Both the position numbers and the translations under genes were made by a program. The notes beneath the pieces were generated by a model. That model saw only the letters and a program-made list of their open reading frames with translations. It did not search any database and was not told where the DNA came from. From Cocleimonas flava (GTDB lineage: Bacteria > Pseudomonadota > Gammaproteobacteria > Thiotrichales > Thiotrichaceae): 64,000 nucleotides of DNA. Positions 63,395 through 64,000 of the stretch are shown here, piece after piece. The stretch lies in the NCBI RefSeq assembly GCF_004339015.1, contig NZ_SMFQ01000003.1:1054001-1118000 (forward strand), in the 5' to 3' direction. Numbering within the stretch: the stretch's first letter is position 1; each line of letters starts with the position of its first letter.

Positions 63395-64000
63395 TACTGT
63401 TTTCAACACAGTCAACCTGCACAAACTGACTATTCGATAGACTTGTATCACCCGCATTCCAGCGATAACACACTAATTTCTCTTTATTAGCGACACTGTA
63501 GTCGAGACAAGCAACATTACTTTTAAGTTTTTCAGGTTCACCAGTAAACCAATAATGCCCCACAAAAACAGGCTTATTAGTTGCTACATACTCAGGATCA
63601 ATAGTGGCTTCAGGCAAGACTATGTCAGGGATATTATGTAACTGATTTTTAGGAACTTGCGAATAATCACGATAGGTTTTAGCACCTTCTTTCCACCACT
63701 TGATTCTCGTCCTTGTTCGTACTTTCCCACGTTTATCCGAGAATTGAAAACCATCTGGCAGAGATATTTCTATACCTTTAAGAAGTATTTCGATAGCATC
63801 ATATTCAGCGCTATCCTTTTCACTGGCTTTAATGAACAGATCATTTGATAAGGTATTGTCTGGATTAAGGTGAGGCTTAATCTCCTCTAGTGTATCTTCA
63901 TGCCAACATGCATGAATAGCACGAAAACCATCCAGCTCAAGGTAGATCGGCAGTGTTTTAAACCAGTTAATAACCTCAGTAGTTGTTTCCTCTCCTAATG
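63381..64000 (-). CDS. Metallophosphoesterase, 5' part outside the window
   Basis: The frame stays open from 63381 to the right edge, giving at least the last 206 residues. YLELDGFRAIHACWHEDTLE has the His of a phosphoesterase motif. VFVGHYWFTGEPEKL carries the late GH motif, followed by NVACLDYSVANKEKLVCYRW as in Ser/Thr phosphatase-like enzymes. The N-terminal metal-binding GDxHG part must lie past 64000. It is followed by an overlapping gene of unknown function. Confidence 0.8.
   Translation of the reverse strand, partial: LGEETTTEVINWFKTLPIYLELDGFRAIHACWHEDTLEEIKPHLNPDNTLSNDLFIKASEKDSAEYDAIEILLKGIEISLPDGFQFSDKRGKVRTRTRIKWWKEGAKTYRDYSQVPKNQLHNIPDIVLPEATIDPEYVATNKPVFVGHYWFTGEPEKLKSNVACLDYSVANKEKLVCYRWNAGDTSLSNSQFVQVDCVENSNDLQ

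Overview
This window reads as part of a gammaproteobacterial chromosome, probably marine or salt-adapted and fairly AT-rich. The evidence is the rpsP-rimM-trmD-rplS block next to ffh, a single-copy radA, a MetA-type homoserine acyltransferase, a periplasmic cis/trans fatty acid isomerase, a 7Fe ferredoxin, a GlyGly-CTERM protein, and several Na+/H+ or anion transporters (NhaD, CPA-type, SulP, SLC13). I do not assign a genus. No prophage, intact insertion sequence, integron or CRISPR array is visible.

Layout. 1-7.5 kb is conserved housekeeping: the ribosomal protein/tRNA methylation operon, ffh, a divergent ypjD-corC pair and radA. 7.5-9.1 kb is an accessory patch: an AT-rich FRG-domain gene with a C-terminal HEPN-like RNxxxH motif, followed by a hairpin- and repeat-rich intergenic stretch. 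9-20 kb holds small metabolic and membrane genes: a TauE/SafE exporter, a P-loop kinase, an editing deacylase, an ankyrin protein, an isochorismatase-like hydrolase, a LysR regulator with a previously unlisted 54-residue membrane protein beside it, a P-loop protein with metA, an MFS exporter and a fasciclin protein. 20-23 kb carries a hydroxypyruvate isomerase-like gene and a Cu/Zn-type efflux permease controlled by a ZntR-like MerR regulator with a textbook 20-bp-spacer promoter. 23-41 kb contains a binding protein without a clear start, a Gly-rich DUF533 protein, NhaD, a NYN-LOTUS protein, SulP, a decayed LysR remnant, thiol-redox proteins, MntP, an APC permease and a second ankyrin protein. 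41-56 kb is dominated by envelope and stress functions: cti, a CPA antiporter with TrkA-N domain, a BON-MscS channel, two Tyr-rich lipoproteins built from one shared module, FKBP, an M23 peptidase, fdxA and an SLC13 permease. 56-64 kb has a VWA protein with nine 89-residue repeats, tRNA-Thr(UGU), a class II Fic protein, a 1.2-kb gene-free stretch with two inverted DnaA-like boxes, and a truncated metallophosphoesterase at the right edge.

The most striking signal is not a gene. A short element with the 13-bp core CACCCCCCTACTT followed about 8 nt later by a T-run occurs again and again: 11 exact cores and about as many close variants in 64 kb. It lies in both orientations, in convergent, tandem and divergent gaps, and twice inside reading frames. 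Near 9.0 kb and 15.7 kb the same motif forms the 3' end of a longer element of about 95 bp with two hairpins, and one of these stems shows compensatory base changes between copies. Many gene gaps also carry small tandem arrays of 11-19 bp units. Together these suggest an active or recently active family of structured intergenic repeats.
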